Assembly (NCBI GenBank): GCA_037389465.1
Contig: JAZARR010000167.1
Coordinates: 1,488,001 to 1,552,000, forward strand
DNA length: 64,000 bases
DNA from: Baylisascaris procyonis
Lineage: Eukaryota > Nematoda > Chromadorea > Rhabditida > Ascarididae
Direction: 5' to 3'
Position numbers and translations under genes: made by a program
Notes under the pieces: generated by a model
Told to the model about the DNA's origin: nothing
The model's input: only the letters and a program-made list of their open reading frames with translations
Databases searched by the model: none
Part shown: in pieces, positions 1-10,801 of the stretch
Position numbering within the stretch: the stretch's first letter is position 1
Layout: the number at the start of each line of letters is the position of its first letter

Positions 1-159
1 GGTTTCCTTCATTTCATTTCTTTCCCATGTAGGCATACCGATAATGGGCATTGTAAATTCGCTTGATGATAGAAAAGCCAACCGACGCATTCAGCATGTG
101 GTTAATTGCATTGTCATACGCTAATTGCATGCAACACTTGCTTTCCGACATAGACTCGT

Positions 160-480
160 CAGGATTGGGAAGGAAAAAACGACTCAAAGGCGACATGCAC
201 CCAATTGGAAGAATTGAAATTTGCTGTTTTGCCGTTGTAAATGTTGAGCCCAATTTTCTTGGCATTCTTGGTGAGCTCGTTCAGCGAATACTGGAACTTT
301 TTTGGACCGCCAGCAACAATTACCACGTCGTCCGCAACGAGAAGCATCTGGAATTCTTCGCCGTCTACACTGAAACCATCTGCAGCCTCGATCTTTTTCA
401 AGATTCCTTCGAGAGCTGATGAGAAGGATTTCAGGGAGCAAATGTCCCCTTGTTTTTGGCCTCTTCCGACTGACAAGGAT
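160..480 (-). mobile_element. RTE-like non-LTR retrotransposon, reverse transcriptase fragment
   Basis: The minus strand reads an open frame with the palm order of RTE-type reverse transcriptases: a QKQGDICS block (normally xRQGDxxSP), then FSSALEGILKKI, VDGEE, the catalytic block LVADDVVIVA (normally F/YADD), SLNELTKNAKKIGLNI and NGKT. The Asp pair of the A-D-D motif is intact, but the aromatic residue before it is replaced by Val and the Pro after GDxxS is missing. Similarity stops after NGKT and only about 100 residues of a protein of roughly 1000 are present. I infer a dead 5'- and 3'-truncated copy. A fragment of a similar element, but its endonuclease part, lies at the right edge of the window on the same strand. 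Confidence 0.75.
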
Positions 481-599
481 ATATAGAGGAAACAGCTACA
501 TCTGACTCGACATGCTGTATTCCTTACATTTTTATCCTGGCCATCTCTCAGACATAGACAGCGCATCTCAGATTTCTTCCACAACAAGCTATCAATTGA

Positions 600-1130
600 A
601 GTAGAACCAAACTCACGAAGATTTAAGAACGAGAGAGAATCACTTGTTACGTGTTCTCAATTCAAGCAGCACAGAACTTGCACTACCTACATAGTGTCTT
701 TTTGCCATGATCACTATCAAGTCTGAGATTTCAGAAGTTTGTTTCACCTCTCCAGCAGAGACCGGCGATCTTGATGAGAAATGACACCGGTTGCCACTTC
801 GCATCAGTCATGGGGTTTCGGTAATTCGGCGAGCGATTGCTTTCTTATGTCGCTCGCATGTGTCAACGATGTTAACATATGTCAATCTCTGCATCACATA
901 TATTTCATTGCTGTAGATTTAGTCAATGGCACATCATATTAGAAATTCATCTTATGAAAAAGTTCTTGTATTTGTCTCAGATTATTAATGATTCCGATAG
1001 AGCTTTTAATGCTCGTTCAAATGTGTTGAAATCACTTGTTCGAACCTCGATTTCTTACTGCATATTTCCACATTTATTGCGACGATTTATTTCCTGGTGA
1101 GCAGCACCGCTCGCCCACTGAAGCGCGCGC
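600..1130. other. Unassigned stretch
   Basis: I see no exon with good splice sites, no RNA gene and no obvious repeat here. It separates the reverse transcriptase fragment from the CA-rich block. Confidence 0.4.
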
Positions 1131-1149
1131 GGTCTCTCTCCATCTCTCT

Positions 1150-2230
1150 CTTGCGCCTGCGCCTGCGGTTGTCTACCCACACCCACCCACATACACCACA
1201 CACACGACACATACCCCACGCATGACATACCACAACCCATCCCTACACACAACACACATATACACACATATACACACATACACGCACATACTCCTCTACC
1301 CCCCTCCCCCCCCACACACACACCACACATACCACACCCTCCCACGCACACGTGCCAAACGGAACCTTTATCACACAAATTGAAACAGACCACACGCGAC
1401 GCCCCATACGCCGCACACATATAGACATGTAGACGTGAACACCCCCCTCCCGCACCACACACCACAAACACCCCACACTTCTTCACCTGTACACTCATCT
1501 CCTCCTATTGCGTAACCGACTGCTCCGTGCTATGCTATATACACCCTCTTGTACACTGCCCTAAGAGAATGACACCTCAAGGTATATAGATAAAGAGGTA
1601 AACACTACCCCAAGAAAGAGACACACGAAGAACACGTATAGCATATAGAAAGCAGGGAGGATACGAAACTATGAGGAATATAGGTAGAACTGAGGATACG
1701 AACCTCTACTGTTTATCTCGATTTTATTTCAGCACTTATGCCAGGCACAGGGGGGCTCCGCTCCCCCCGTAACTCCCCTGTAAGGGGGTTGCCGCCTGCC
1801 TTGACCAGCTGCTTAGGTCCACGTAGGTCGTTCTTGTGGATATCACACAACACCCTCTGGTCTTACCACACACAGATAAAAACATACACACACAGACAAA
1901 AACGCACCACACACCACACCCCACACACCTCACCCCTCTTCCCCCCCCCTCCCCCCACACACACACAGCACACACCACGCATACGACATTTCCCCCACAC
2001 ACATGTCAAACGGAATCTGTACCACACACAAACTGAAACACACCACACACCACACTCCACTCAGACCACACGCACAGACACACGTGGACACGCACATCCA
2101 ACGCACACACCATACACCACAAATGGGGGTCTCGCCCCCTCTATACTACAGACAAAGAGAATCACAGATCGCACACACACCCTACACCACATATACATCG
2201 CACAAGAAATCGAACCTTCCCTCCTCCTTC
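1150..2230. repeat. CA-rich low-complexity block with two diverged copies of a ~300 bp unit
   Basis: The plus strand is dominated by CACA, CCACACC and poly-C runs. Two units share the same order of words: a C-rich run, CACACA runs, then a block reading roughly ACATGTCAAACGGAATCT (copy 2, near 2000) or ACGTGCCAAACGGAACCT (copy 1, near 1350), followed by a CACACAAA-TTGAAACA word and more CACCAC. The shared unique word shows a diverged segmental duplication about 650 bp apart rather than independent microsatellites. Open frames reported across it (His/Thr/Pro-rich on plus, Val/Cys/Gly-rich on minus) are composition artefacts. Confidence 0.8.
1750..1790. repeat. Two adjacent GC-rich hairpins
   Basis: Six G (1750-1755) face six C (1763-1768) across a 7-nt loop. 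Directly after them, 1771-1777 pairs with 1784-1790 (AACTCCC against GGGGGTT with one wobble). They sit in the spacer between the two CA-rich units. No function is evident; a slipped-strand or G-rich structural role is only a guess. Confidence 0.5.
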
Positions 2231-2638
2231 TTTATCCGCATACTTGATCTCCCTCGAATGAATAACCGACTGCGCTGTTGCATGTTTGTACAAACCAAAT
2301 AGCAATTTACACCGTCTATACATCCGTGTCGGAAAACGTATATACACATACACTCTCCCCACTTTACCTTACACCTCGTATCCCTCTCGACTACCAGTAA
2401 TAGCACTGCTCCCTGGGTTCTTAAATGCATCCATACGCATAACTTATAAATACATCCAAAACTATACACATACCTTACCACCTCCGTCAACTCCCTCTGC
2501 TGAAAACGTTAGCCAAAGCCCAAAATCCCTTACGGTCTTCTGTATTATGTTGAAATATTAAATGCATCCATCGATTAGCGATGCTACGTCGGTGTGGAAA
2601 GGGGAAGGGAACGGAAAGATTTAGTGTTGCCTCTGTAG

Positions 2639-3012
2639 CAAGCTGTCTAATGATATCAAGAAGTCTGCGGCTTCTATCCATTTACCTGATGTTAGCAATA
2701 GAAAGGTCATTGAACTATCACAAAAGTTACCAGCTATGACCGAAACGTTGCATACTAGTAAACAAATAAATTGTAAGGCATTAGTATCTGAACTTAGATG
2801 AAGCCTGTTTCCAGTCATCCAGCATCAAAAAATATGGAGGTGCGGAAAAACCAGCAGACACGCTTAATTCGTCATCGGAATTAGTGTGGGCATCTGGCAC
2901 AACAGCACCTGGCAGCTATTCTCCGTTGATCGAAAAAATTCTTGGTGGTCGCATTATCCAGAAGCGCAATGAGGGCGCAGAATCAGTTCGTTTCACATTT
3001 TACGATCTTTGA
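2639..3012 (+). CDS. 3' end of an unrecognised gene (two terminal exons)
   Basis: Two exons join in phase: 2639-2757 (acceptor CTCTGTAG, donor A|GTAAAC) and 2798-3012 (acceptor AACTTAG, stop TGA), with a 40-nt intron between them. The joined frame runs about 110 residues. It begins KLSNDIKKSAASIHLPDVSN and ends with a segment containing SGTTAPGSYSPLIEKILGG and then RIIQKRNEGAESVRFTFYDL. I do not recognise the family; the product looks soluble, with no membrane segment in the visible part. Upstream exons must lie in or beyond the CA-rich block and were not found, so the start is missing. The next gene on the same strand starts only 266 bp downstream, close enough for an operon-like pair in a nematode, but that is inference. 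Confidence 0.55.
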
Positions 3013-3226
3013 TCTATCTAATCTCACTGCAATGAAACGCCACTGTTCAGTTCAGAAAAATTGCTCTCATATTTTCAAAAGCTTTTCTAATCTTAGAAGA
3101 AGCTAGAAGCTGTTTTTCTTTTTTTGAAGTATTTGTTCAATAAGTGTTTTCGTCCCTTCTGAAGCAGCAGACTAGCTGGGCTCTCCACTAGAAACTACAT
3201 TTTTCAAATGAAAGCGAATGAAGATA

Positions 3227-3240
3227 ACAATTAATTCAGA
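3227..3240 (+). promoter_or_regulatory. Candidate spliced-leader acceptor of the serine-rich gene
   Basis: The sequence AACAATTAATTCAG ends in AG at 3239-3240, 38 nt upstream of the ATG at 3279, with no other ATG in between. This is where a trans-splice acceptor would sit in a nematode. Only cDNA could confirm it. Confidence 0.35.
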
Positions 3241-3278
3241 GAATCACTACAAGTGATAAAGTTAAAATAAGGGAAAAT

Positions 3279-6200
3279 ATGCCAGAAAGCATTTCGAATG
3301 AAGAAGACGACAGTAAACAGCAGAGGGAATTGGCCGATTATCCGGCGCTAGTTCAATCGGCTGTTTCATCTACAAAGCCAACGGTTGGATTTTGATAAAC
3401 CTCACTCGCTTTGATATGTGCGCAAAACCAAAAAGTGTCCTAACAGCGAATAATCAGGCCCCAGAGGTTAACATCCATGTGATGAGTCCGTTTTAAAGCG
3501 AAGGCGATATAAAGTGAATCAGTTGTGCAACATGACTCTTCCTCCCCTCCCCTCCCCGTCCCGCCACTCTCAGAAAAAAGATGCCAGGAAGAGCAGCGCT
3601 GTTTCATAGAGTCACAATGGGCGATGAAATGGGCAGCCGTTTCTTTTGTGAAATGGTGTAGCAACACATGTTTAGGCGTCATTTTTAATCACACATAGAA
3701 TTCAAGAAGCTGAAATTGAAGCATTTGTTGATTTCGTTTAAGAAGATCTCATAATCGGTTACCCAAGCCTATCACTATCTGATGTGTTTTGCTGAGCGGT
3801 AGACAGTAGTGGAGAAGAATGATCTGGTAGCTTCCTACAAGCGCAAAACTAGCCAAGTGCTTTATTCTGGCTTTGGTCTTCTGCATTTCATAGCGGTGCT
3901 ATCGACTTGAATAAGAATTCCTAAATTTAGGAACTGCTCTTTTAAAAATCACTCATATTATTATCGCTTTTGTTAGTTTGGGGTAACAGTACCAAGGAGG
4001 ATTTTATCACAGAATGCTTTCCAAAAGCTGAAACTGATTTTTGAACCATAAAGCTAAAACTATCGAAAAATTTGAATTGCAATTCTGAGATCTCGAAATT
4101 CTAATGCAAAATTCGCCTCAAATCACCGAAACCACTTGATTGGTAGGTGCAATCACCGAAGCACCCAGATCTTTCGAGCCTATGGGAAATTCAAGGAAGT
4201 GGTAATTCTGATAGCGAATCTACGTTGAGCGCATCAACGTCAAATTGCACGAGCAGTACGGCATCTGAAGTTGATTCGTACGATAGCAACTACGGGATTC
4301 CTCCTCAAACACGACGCGCATTCTCGCAAAGCTCGTTCTTTGAACAGGTTTGGCTCAACTACAAAGTTCTGTCCTTTCTTTCGTCTCCGAAACTTGATGT
4401 CATTCCTTTTAACAGTAATTTGAATATCGGGTGAATAAAAAAGGAACTTCAGTTTGTTCAACGAGTAGGCATTTAAGTAGGAAGTTTTATTCGTACGTGA
4501 AACAACAGTGATTTCTATTTAAATACATGACGAAGAGAAAGATAGCGCTGAAGGTTGGTGACTTATGTACTAAATCTATTCGAAGTGCACGAATTGTTAC
4601 AGCTGCAAGTTTTCTTACAACAAAATTTCTAAAATTTTAGAAAATTTCTCCAAACAAATTCCAATTCAGAAAGAAATGTCGGTAAGATGAATGAAAAGAG
4701 CAAGCGGAAAGAAGCGAAAAATTTTGCTACCAGATCTATGAAACAATTTGTTGCATCTGAACCCCAATTTGTTGTGTCGGCAGCGACGACGTTGAAGAGG
4801 GAGGCCGAGGGGCCGAGGTGAAAGTGAAGCATGCGGAGATACTAGAAACGCTTTATTGGGGAGTATAACGGCTGCCAAGACGAGCACAACGACATGACTG
4901 GATGGGGACTAGACGAAGTCGATTGGGGAAAACTAACGTATAACAACCCACCACTTGGAGACGACGGAATAAGAATAAGACTCGCTCCGACGGGCTGAGA
5001 GCCGCCTTATATAGGCCTCAGATACCGCCAAGAGCACATAAGTAGATCAATGGCCTTATGCCAAGAACACTCAAAGAGAATCGACTAGGCGGGCAAACGT
5101 GATCACTGCAACGATAGATTACAAGTAGATATCTTGGGTTGGCTCTTCAGCACCCACCAGAATTCTTTTTTAAAAAAATTTGTGAATTGGTGTTTGAATA
5201 CGTCCGACTTGATAGATGAATAAAAACCACAAACAGCAATTTGAGTGAATCATAACAGTCCTAAAACGAAAATCTTTCTTCGCACTATATAAAAGTATCT
5301 TCAAGGAAACTTTCATGGATTAATTGAAAGGCAATTTTACAGCCATCATATTTGAGGGACGAGTCGAGCGATAGGTCACCAGTATTAATGCACGTGCCTC
5401 ATTCGGAGTTGCTTACAACTGATGACGTTGACGTAGGCGGTGAATATCGTCCTATAGCTGAGGTGATTATGGACTCGCCTTTACGGAGTTGGTCATCGTC
5501 GGATGACCCATGTGGGGGATTCTCCCTATCAACAAGTGCGACAAGGTCATCGATTAGTGATCGTCATATTGCCGAGGAGAAATTCGACAAAATTATTACA
5601 AGCATCGATGTAAGCGCGATTCGTTTGAAGTTATGCAAAAGCTCTACCTCACAAAATTTTTATGTCCTGAATGACATACACAAGTTTATACAACATGACA
5701 TCGAGATCGGTTGTTTTTGTTTCATTTTCTTGTGTAACTCTCGTTTTCATGTAGACAATAATATTTCTTTAAAGTGCTTTTTGAGCATTTTTATTTGTTT
5801 TCTTCTAAAAATTGGGAGAATTTAGGCGCTGTTATCAGCTATAAGCTAAGTTCTATGTTATCGTTCCCGGGCGCAAGTGCCGAATGTGTTAGGTTGTTAT
5901 GATTGCAGCTGACAAAAGCACTATCTCCAGAAAAGTGTACTGAGGACGATCAATTTTCGCAACGGCTCGAACAAACAAATGGAACGCGAGATTTTGGTAA
6001 GAACTGCACCTATGACCAATGTTACTGTACTGAAGTAAGATAGGATACGGCACTGACGTAATGAGTTTACTGCCATGAGCCAAACCAATCCGATAACGCA
6101 AACCACCAAATAACTGAGTACAATGCACACAATGTGAAACGGGTTTGAAAGCATGCAACAATACAAGCAGAGAAAGCGCGCAACATGACAGGGCAGAGAA

Positions 6201-8512
6201 GAACACATGTCATTGAGCTCGATACGTGAAAGAAGAGTCGCTGTTTGGTCGTTTCCATAATATTGCGCGAGAGAGGAGTTGCAGCTTGGTCGTTCCTCAC
6301 AACACTCAGATTTCTTTGCAAAATGGGGATATTGGTAGAACTAGCTAATTTTTGTCGAGAAATTTTACCTACACTGCAAGATTTTCATTCAAATCTTTGA
6401 ATATCTGTGCGGAAATCTCGAGGATTTTCACAGTTCATCGTAGTCTTATTGAATAGACGGGAGATGGAGGAGGGCAAAGGTGGGGGAAGGGAAAGGGAGA
6501 ATAGGAACCGGGGAGGACTCTTTTGAAGCAATGAACGTGCAAAGATCCCCTCAGTCTAATATATGATAGTCCTTCAGAATCGGGATCTGAATTCGGCAAG
6601 GAAAGTGCCGATCGAGAGCACGGGCAAGGGCAAGATTCTTTTGGCCACGAAAGTTTCAGGACGGCTTCACCAAACCCTTGCAGTAGCAATCGTTCGGACT
6701 TTAGTTCGAGGTCGTCGATGCCTGACGACGACCCGTTTTCTTTGCTGGAAAGTGACGGAAGCAGGTTTGTTTGAAAAGGATGCTAGGTTCATGTGAATCT
6801 TAAAGCCGCACGAGCTGACGGAGTTTCACTTGAGGAGGAAGCAACGATCTATCGACGAAAGCAATGAAACAAATCCCTTATAGCATTGACTCTATTACCT
6901 TAAGAATTATACAGGCCTCAGTGTTATGTGTCGTTGAATACGTTTGCAGCCAATCGACCTTCAACATTCCAAGAACCAGTTACCAAGGATTTCATCTCAG
7001 CACCATCAAGAACAACTTCTATGTAATGGTGGAGATATTACGACTGCTCGAGAACAAAAAGTAGAATGCTGCAGAATATACGATCTTCTTCAACTTTCCT
7101 CAACTTGATCATGCATGGGCCTTGCAAAAATATTCTTGGGTTTCTTTATCCCAAAATATAGGCTTAAAAATAAACCAGAAAAGATGTCAAAATAGTCCGA
7201 AAATTAATATGTGGACTTCTTCCCGACAAGCATTTTCCTAATCTTTTTGGAGGCATCATTATATAATTCTTAGAGGTGCTTATCATAAACGTAACATCCG
7301 CATATACCTTTCTGGATTGTACTTTTTGCTTCCATAAGGAATGTTCATTGGAATAAATTTGCAGTACATGATTGCTACTTTACTACTTCTAGGGATATCG
7401 ATGAGCGATCTGGTGGAAAATCATTTAATATCACATCTAATATTTCTTATCAAAGCGAATCGAACAATAATTCGGGCGAAAATGCTTTAAATAATGGTAA
7501 TTTTTGTGTGTTGAGAATTTAAGTACAACTCATTGTCGTTGTTCGCCTACTTCGCGGTTCGTGCTTATGTGATGATCAAATGATGGGCTGGACCTGTTTT
7601 ACCAGCTTAACGCCTAATTTCTGAGAAGGCCTCTAAGGTATCTGATATAAACTAACCTTTCGCATTCTTTCGGAGAAACATGTGTTTTCATTTTCCTCGT
7701 GCTAACTTGTACTACGCTTGGCGTGGAGGGAGGGTCAACGGGTATGTATTAATAGATGCGGGTTGTACAAGCTGCACGCATAGAAACGTACGCGTTGCAT
7801 CAATGGTGCATACGCAGGACTGCGCATTATATAGATGGACGACCGTACATTATCAAGGCGATCTCGGTCCAGATGAAATGTGTAAAAAGAATCAGGTGCC
7901 TAAGACGTGAAGGATGCTTGTTATACACAGAGATTGGTTTAAACCAGAAGGCATTTCATTAATTTTGTTCTCCTATCAACCGAACGCATTCGGCAAGAAC
8001 CATATTTGGACTGCCGATGGATGAGTTTTTAAAATGTCGGTTGGTTACTGACCAGAGACGTCCAGTGAAAAACAAATGTCGGTTGCAGGCTGACAAAAAA
8101 CTGAGAGACTGATGTTTTCCGGTCGGTGGCAATCAACTTCAATTTCGGGGACGTTTTAGGCAGCTATTTTTCAAAAATTCCTTCCTACTGTTATTCTTTC
8201 CAGCGGAATCAAAATATGAATGCATCATGGGTGGTCAAGTCAGGCCACCTCGGAATCCCTCACAGGATCTTACTAGTAGCAGTCGGACGACGTCGATAAA
8301 CTCAGGTTTGCCTCAGCTATGCAATCTTAACACCTCGCTGGTTAATGCGGTCATTAGTGTGAATTGGTGCGAGACGCTTGTTCAGGACATTATCATTCAG
8401 TTCGCTGCAAAAATTCACAGAACTTCGGTTCGAAGGACTCGCTCAACCGCACTGTCCAGCATTCCGCCTTCCTCCTCCCTTCTCCTCAGCAACCACTTCA
8501 TTGCTGGATTAA
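3279..8512 (+). CDS. Serine-rich acidic protein, eight exons, unknown function
   Basis: Exons: 3279-3383, 4147-4347, 5343-5609, 5909-5996, 6578-6764, 7393-7496, 8204-8305, 8421-8512 (TAA). All seven junction phases agree (0,0,0,1,2,1,1) and the model gives about 381 codons. Donors are mostly GTAAGC, GTAAGA, GTTTGT, GTTTGG and GTTTGC; the first donor (ACG|GTTGGA) and the exon 2 acceptor (TTGGTAG) are weak, so the 5' part is least certain. The start MPESISNEEDD is chosen as the only ATG in that frame after a candidate trans-splice acceptor. The protein has no signal peptide or membrane segment. It is rich in Ser, Asp, Glu and Asn (for example DSESTLSASTSNCTSSTASE in exon 2 and SNRSDFSSRSSMPDDDPFSL in exon 5), so it is probably largely disordered and a likely phosphorylation target. 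No catalytic motif is visible. I infer a nuclear or cytoplasmic scaffold-like protein only from composition. Confidence 0.8.
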
Positions 8513-9389
8513 GAATAATAGTACGAGATAAATTATTTATCGTTGAATAGATCTCACTGAAACACATCGCTCAAGTGTTTAAATGTCTCACAGATCTAAA
8601 AACACATCTCGAACAATTTATTTCTTCTTAAGTACAAAAATGCACGCTATAGGGAGAATGTTCTGCAAATTAAGCTTCCACATCGCCTCTGTGGTAATTT
8701 TTTTCATTGAGGTGCCAATTGAGAGGCCTAGCATCCTTTTTTCTGTTTATGTTTTTCCCATGTAGGAAGGTGCTTCATTCATATCCTTATGCCTTTTATT
8801 CTTCATAAATGCATTTATCGCACTCTGTTTTTGTTCCGTTTTTTTTTTTTCTTTTTTTGCGTAGCACATATGTAAACGTCCTAGCAGCGTTATTATGTTG
8901 TTGTCAATGACAGCAGCAAAGAGATGGATGTTTCTATTCAACGTTTTAGCATACAGCCAACGTCAAAAGTGAAAGAAAAAGCGATATGATATCACGTGTG
9001 TTCTATAACGTCACATTTGATACCACAGGTACATCGATCGTAGAAAAGAAAAACTTTTTGTTCTTTTCTTAATTATGGAAATTAATAGATGACTATTTGG
9101 TGTGCATTAGGTGTTGAATATAAAGGTTCTGCTGATGATTTTCCGTTAACACTGAAGTTTTCGAAAATTTTAACGAAAATTTTTGTAAAATTCAAGGCAA
9201 CGAATGCAATTTTCTAATCAATAACCGCATTCTGATAAAATTTGAAATGAAGAGAAATTGGTCACTCAGAGTCGGACGAAATGATTGCAAGTCTTAAAAA
9301 TTCATCGTCTCGACAGCTTCGTCCAGAGTGTTTGAAGCTTACACCTTCAGCAATAGTCTTGCTTGCATAGGTCGCCTTAGATCTACGTT
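8513..9389. other. Intergenic stretch after the serine-rich gene
   Basis: AT-rich DNA with no convincing exon on either strand. An AATAAT at about 8515-8520 could act as a variant poly(A) signal, but there is no canonical AATAAA next to the stop. Confidence 0.4.
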
Positions 9390-9851
9390 GATCTTTGAAC
9401 TCCTGTCATTTTTTAGCGTCGTTAGCAGAAGTGACGAACAAAAAGGGCCCAAAGCATTCTCTTGAGGTGTGCTTCATCTCGAACAGATCATTCGAACTGT
9501 CTTATTCGTTCCGAATAAGATATTCCTCAATCCTCTTCATGGGGGACTTGGTGATCCCACAGGCTTCTAATTTCTAAAGCGACATCAAAAGCTTCCGCAA
9601 CGTCAATATAAATCAGTCCAGTTTGAAGTCCACCACTCACAGCAGTGATCAAGTCTCTCAAAGTTTAAATCAGGTGAAGCACGGTAGATGATCCAGGTTA
9701 ATCCCGAATTGAGCAGGGTTAAGTAAACCTTAAGGAAATACCTGAGAAGGAAATTTTCAACGATGGTTTCTAGAAATTTGCAAACTGAGAGCGTTAGATT
9801 AAACGGACAATAAATGATCATCGATGCTGCTAGCCAACTGAGTTCATTCAT
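9390..9851 (-). mobile_element. Decayed CR1/jockey-like reverse transcriptase pseudogene
   Basis: Read on the minus strand, pieces of one reverse transcriptase appear in order but in shifting frames. FNLTLSVCKFLETIVENFLL matches the usual YRPISLTSVxCKxLExIIxxxLL block. RDLITAVSGGLQTGLIYIDV followed by AEAFD matches motif A (DITxALDxGxxVDVIYLDFSKAFD). KLEACGITKSPMKRIEEYLI matches the KLxxYGIxGxxLxWIxxFL helix, and a CFGPFLF piece near 9440 matches the VPQGSVLGPLLF block. Frameshifts and an in-frame stop separate them. It is therefore an old dead copy of a CR1/jockey-type element, distinct from the RTE-type fragments at both edges. Confidence 0.7.
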
Positions 9852-10389
9852 TTTAAATTCCCAACTAAGCTTAAATGAAACAAAGTTTCAGAGGTTCAAC
9901 GCTCAGATCAGGCTCACAGTCGAAAGAAAGCAGTCGGGCACTCATCAGAATTACCTGTTGAACTTTAACAGAAACAAGTACAATTCAAGAATGGAACTTT
10001 AAGATTGTAATGGCTGGGATTCAATTGAACAGTCATCTCAACCTTTTAACCTAGCCCCTTTCAGAATAACACTCTATAAATTTTATGAAACGCCTAAAAG
10101 AACTATTCCCTTCCCCCCCCCCCCCTCCCTTTTCTTAGATATTTTTGTTCTCGCAATGATGTTAAATCTTTTAGGATTTAAGTCGTGTTATTATGCAAAT
10201 ATTATTTGCTTCTTCTAGCATCTCTGCGTTCGGATAAACATCATACACAATGAGGTTATATTATTAATATTGTTCTGTGCTCCACGAGGCATGCTTTAAA
10301 AAGTATGGTAGCAAAAATTTTTTGATAAGTTTTTTATTCATTTCTCTATCAAAAATTCATCGCTCTCATTCTTCGGTCATGTCCCATAT

Positions 10390-10801
10390 TCAAAAGAAGC
10401 GCTTGAGAAATGGGCGCAAAGGGTAGAAGGTGTATGCAGTGTCCGTGATGTTGGTGGATGCCGTACATTCATTCCAAGATTTGCATGTGCAAGGCGGTTT
10501 CATTTGCATATCTAAATGGGTTCCGTCAGCATCCGCCGTTTTTTTATTCGTCACACCAAAAAATTATAGCAATGACGGGGGATAATTTAGGATTTCGTTT
10601 GCATGATATCATATTGTTGCATCCATTCGGTCGATAACTGAGGCACCTGTGGTTTCCGGTCTCAAAGAAATGCCAGCTTGATGAATGAGATATTTTAGTG
10701 TTACTATTAAATGATTTCTGTATATTTATATGCGTAAAGAGGTCTATGCTTATTGCTATAATGAAGAACAGCAGGGATATTTGTCCAGATAATCGACGCA
10801 T
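10390..10801 (-). CDS. Small secreted protein with few cysteines (two exons, model uncertain)
   Basis: The start at 10801 gives MRRLSGQISLLFFIIAISID, a good signal peptide (Arg pair, then a hydrophobic core). The last exon, 10511-10390, follows the acceptor CCCATTTAG and contains MQMKPPCTCKSWNEC and a basic, aromatic C-terminus ending KRFF. Two donors in exon 1 give the required phase 1: GTAACA after 10705 (better consensus, three Cys in the mature part) or GTTATC after 10639 (adds HRC, giving four Cys). Without splicing, exon 1 reads on to a TAA near 10544. I do not recognise the family. The product would be a small exported peptide; disulfide pairing is plausible only in the second version. 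Confidence 0.42.

Noticed and set aside
1036..2302. Several His/Thr/Pro-rich and Val/Cys/Gly-rich long open frames
   Set aside because: They are translations of CA/GT simple sequence; no start context, splice sites or domain.
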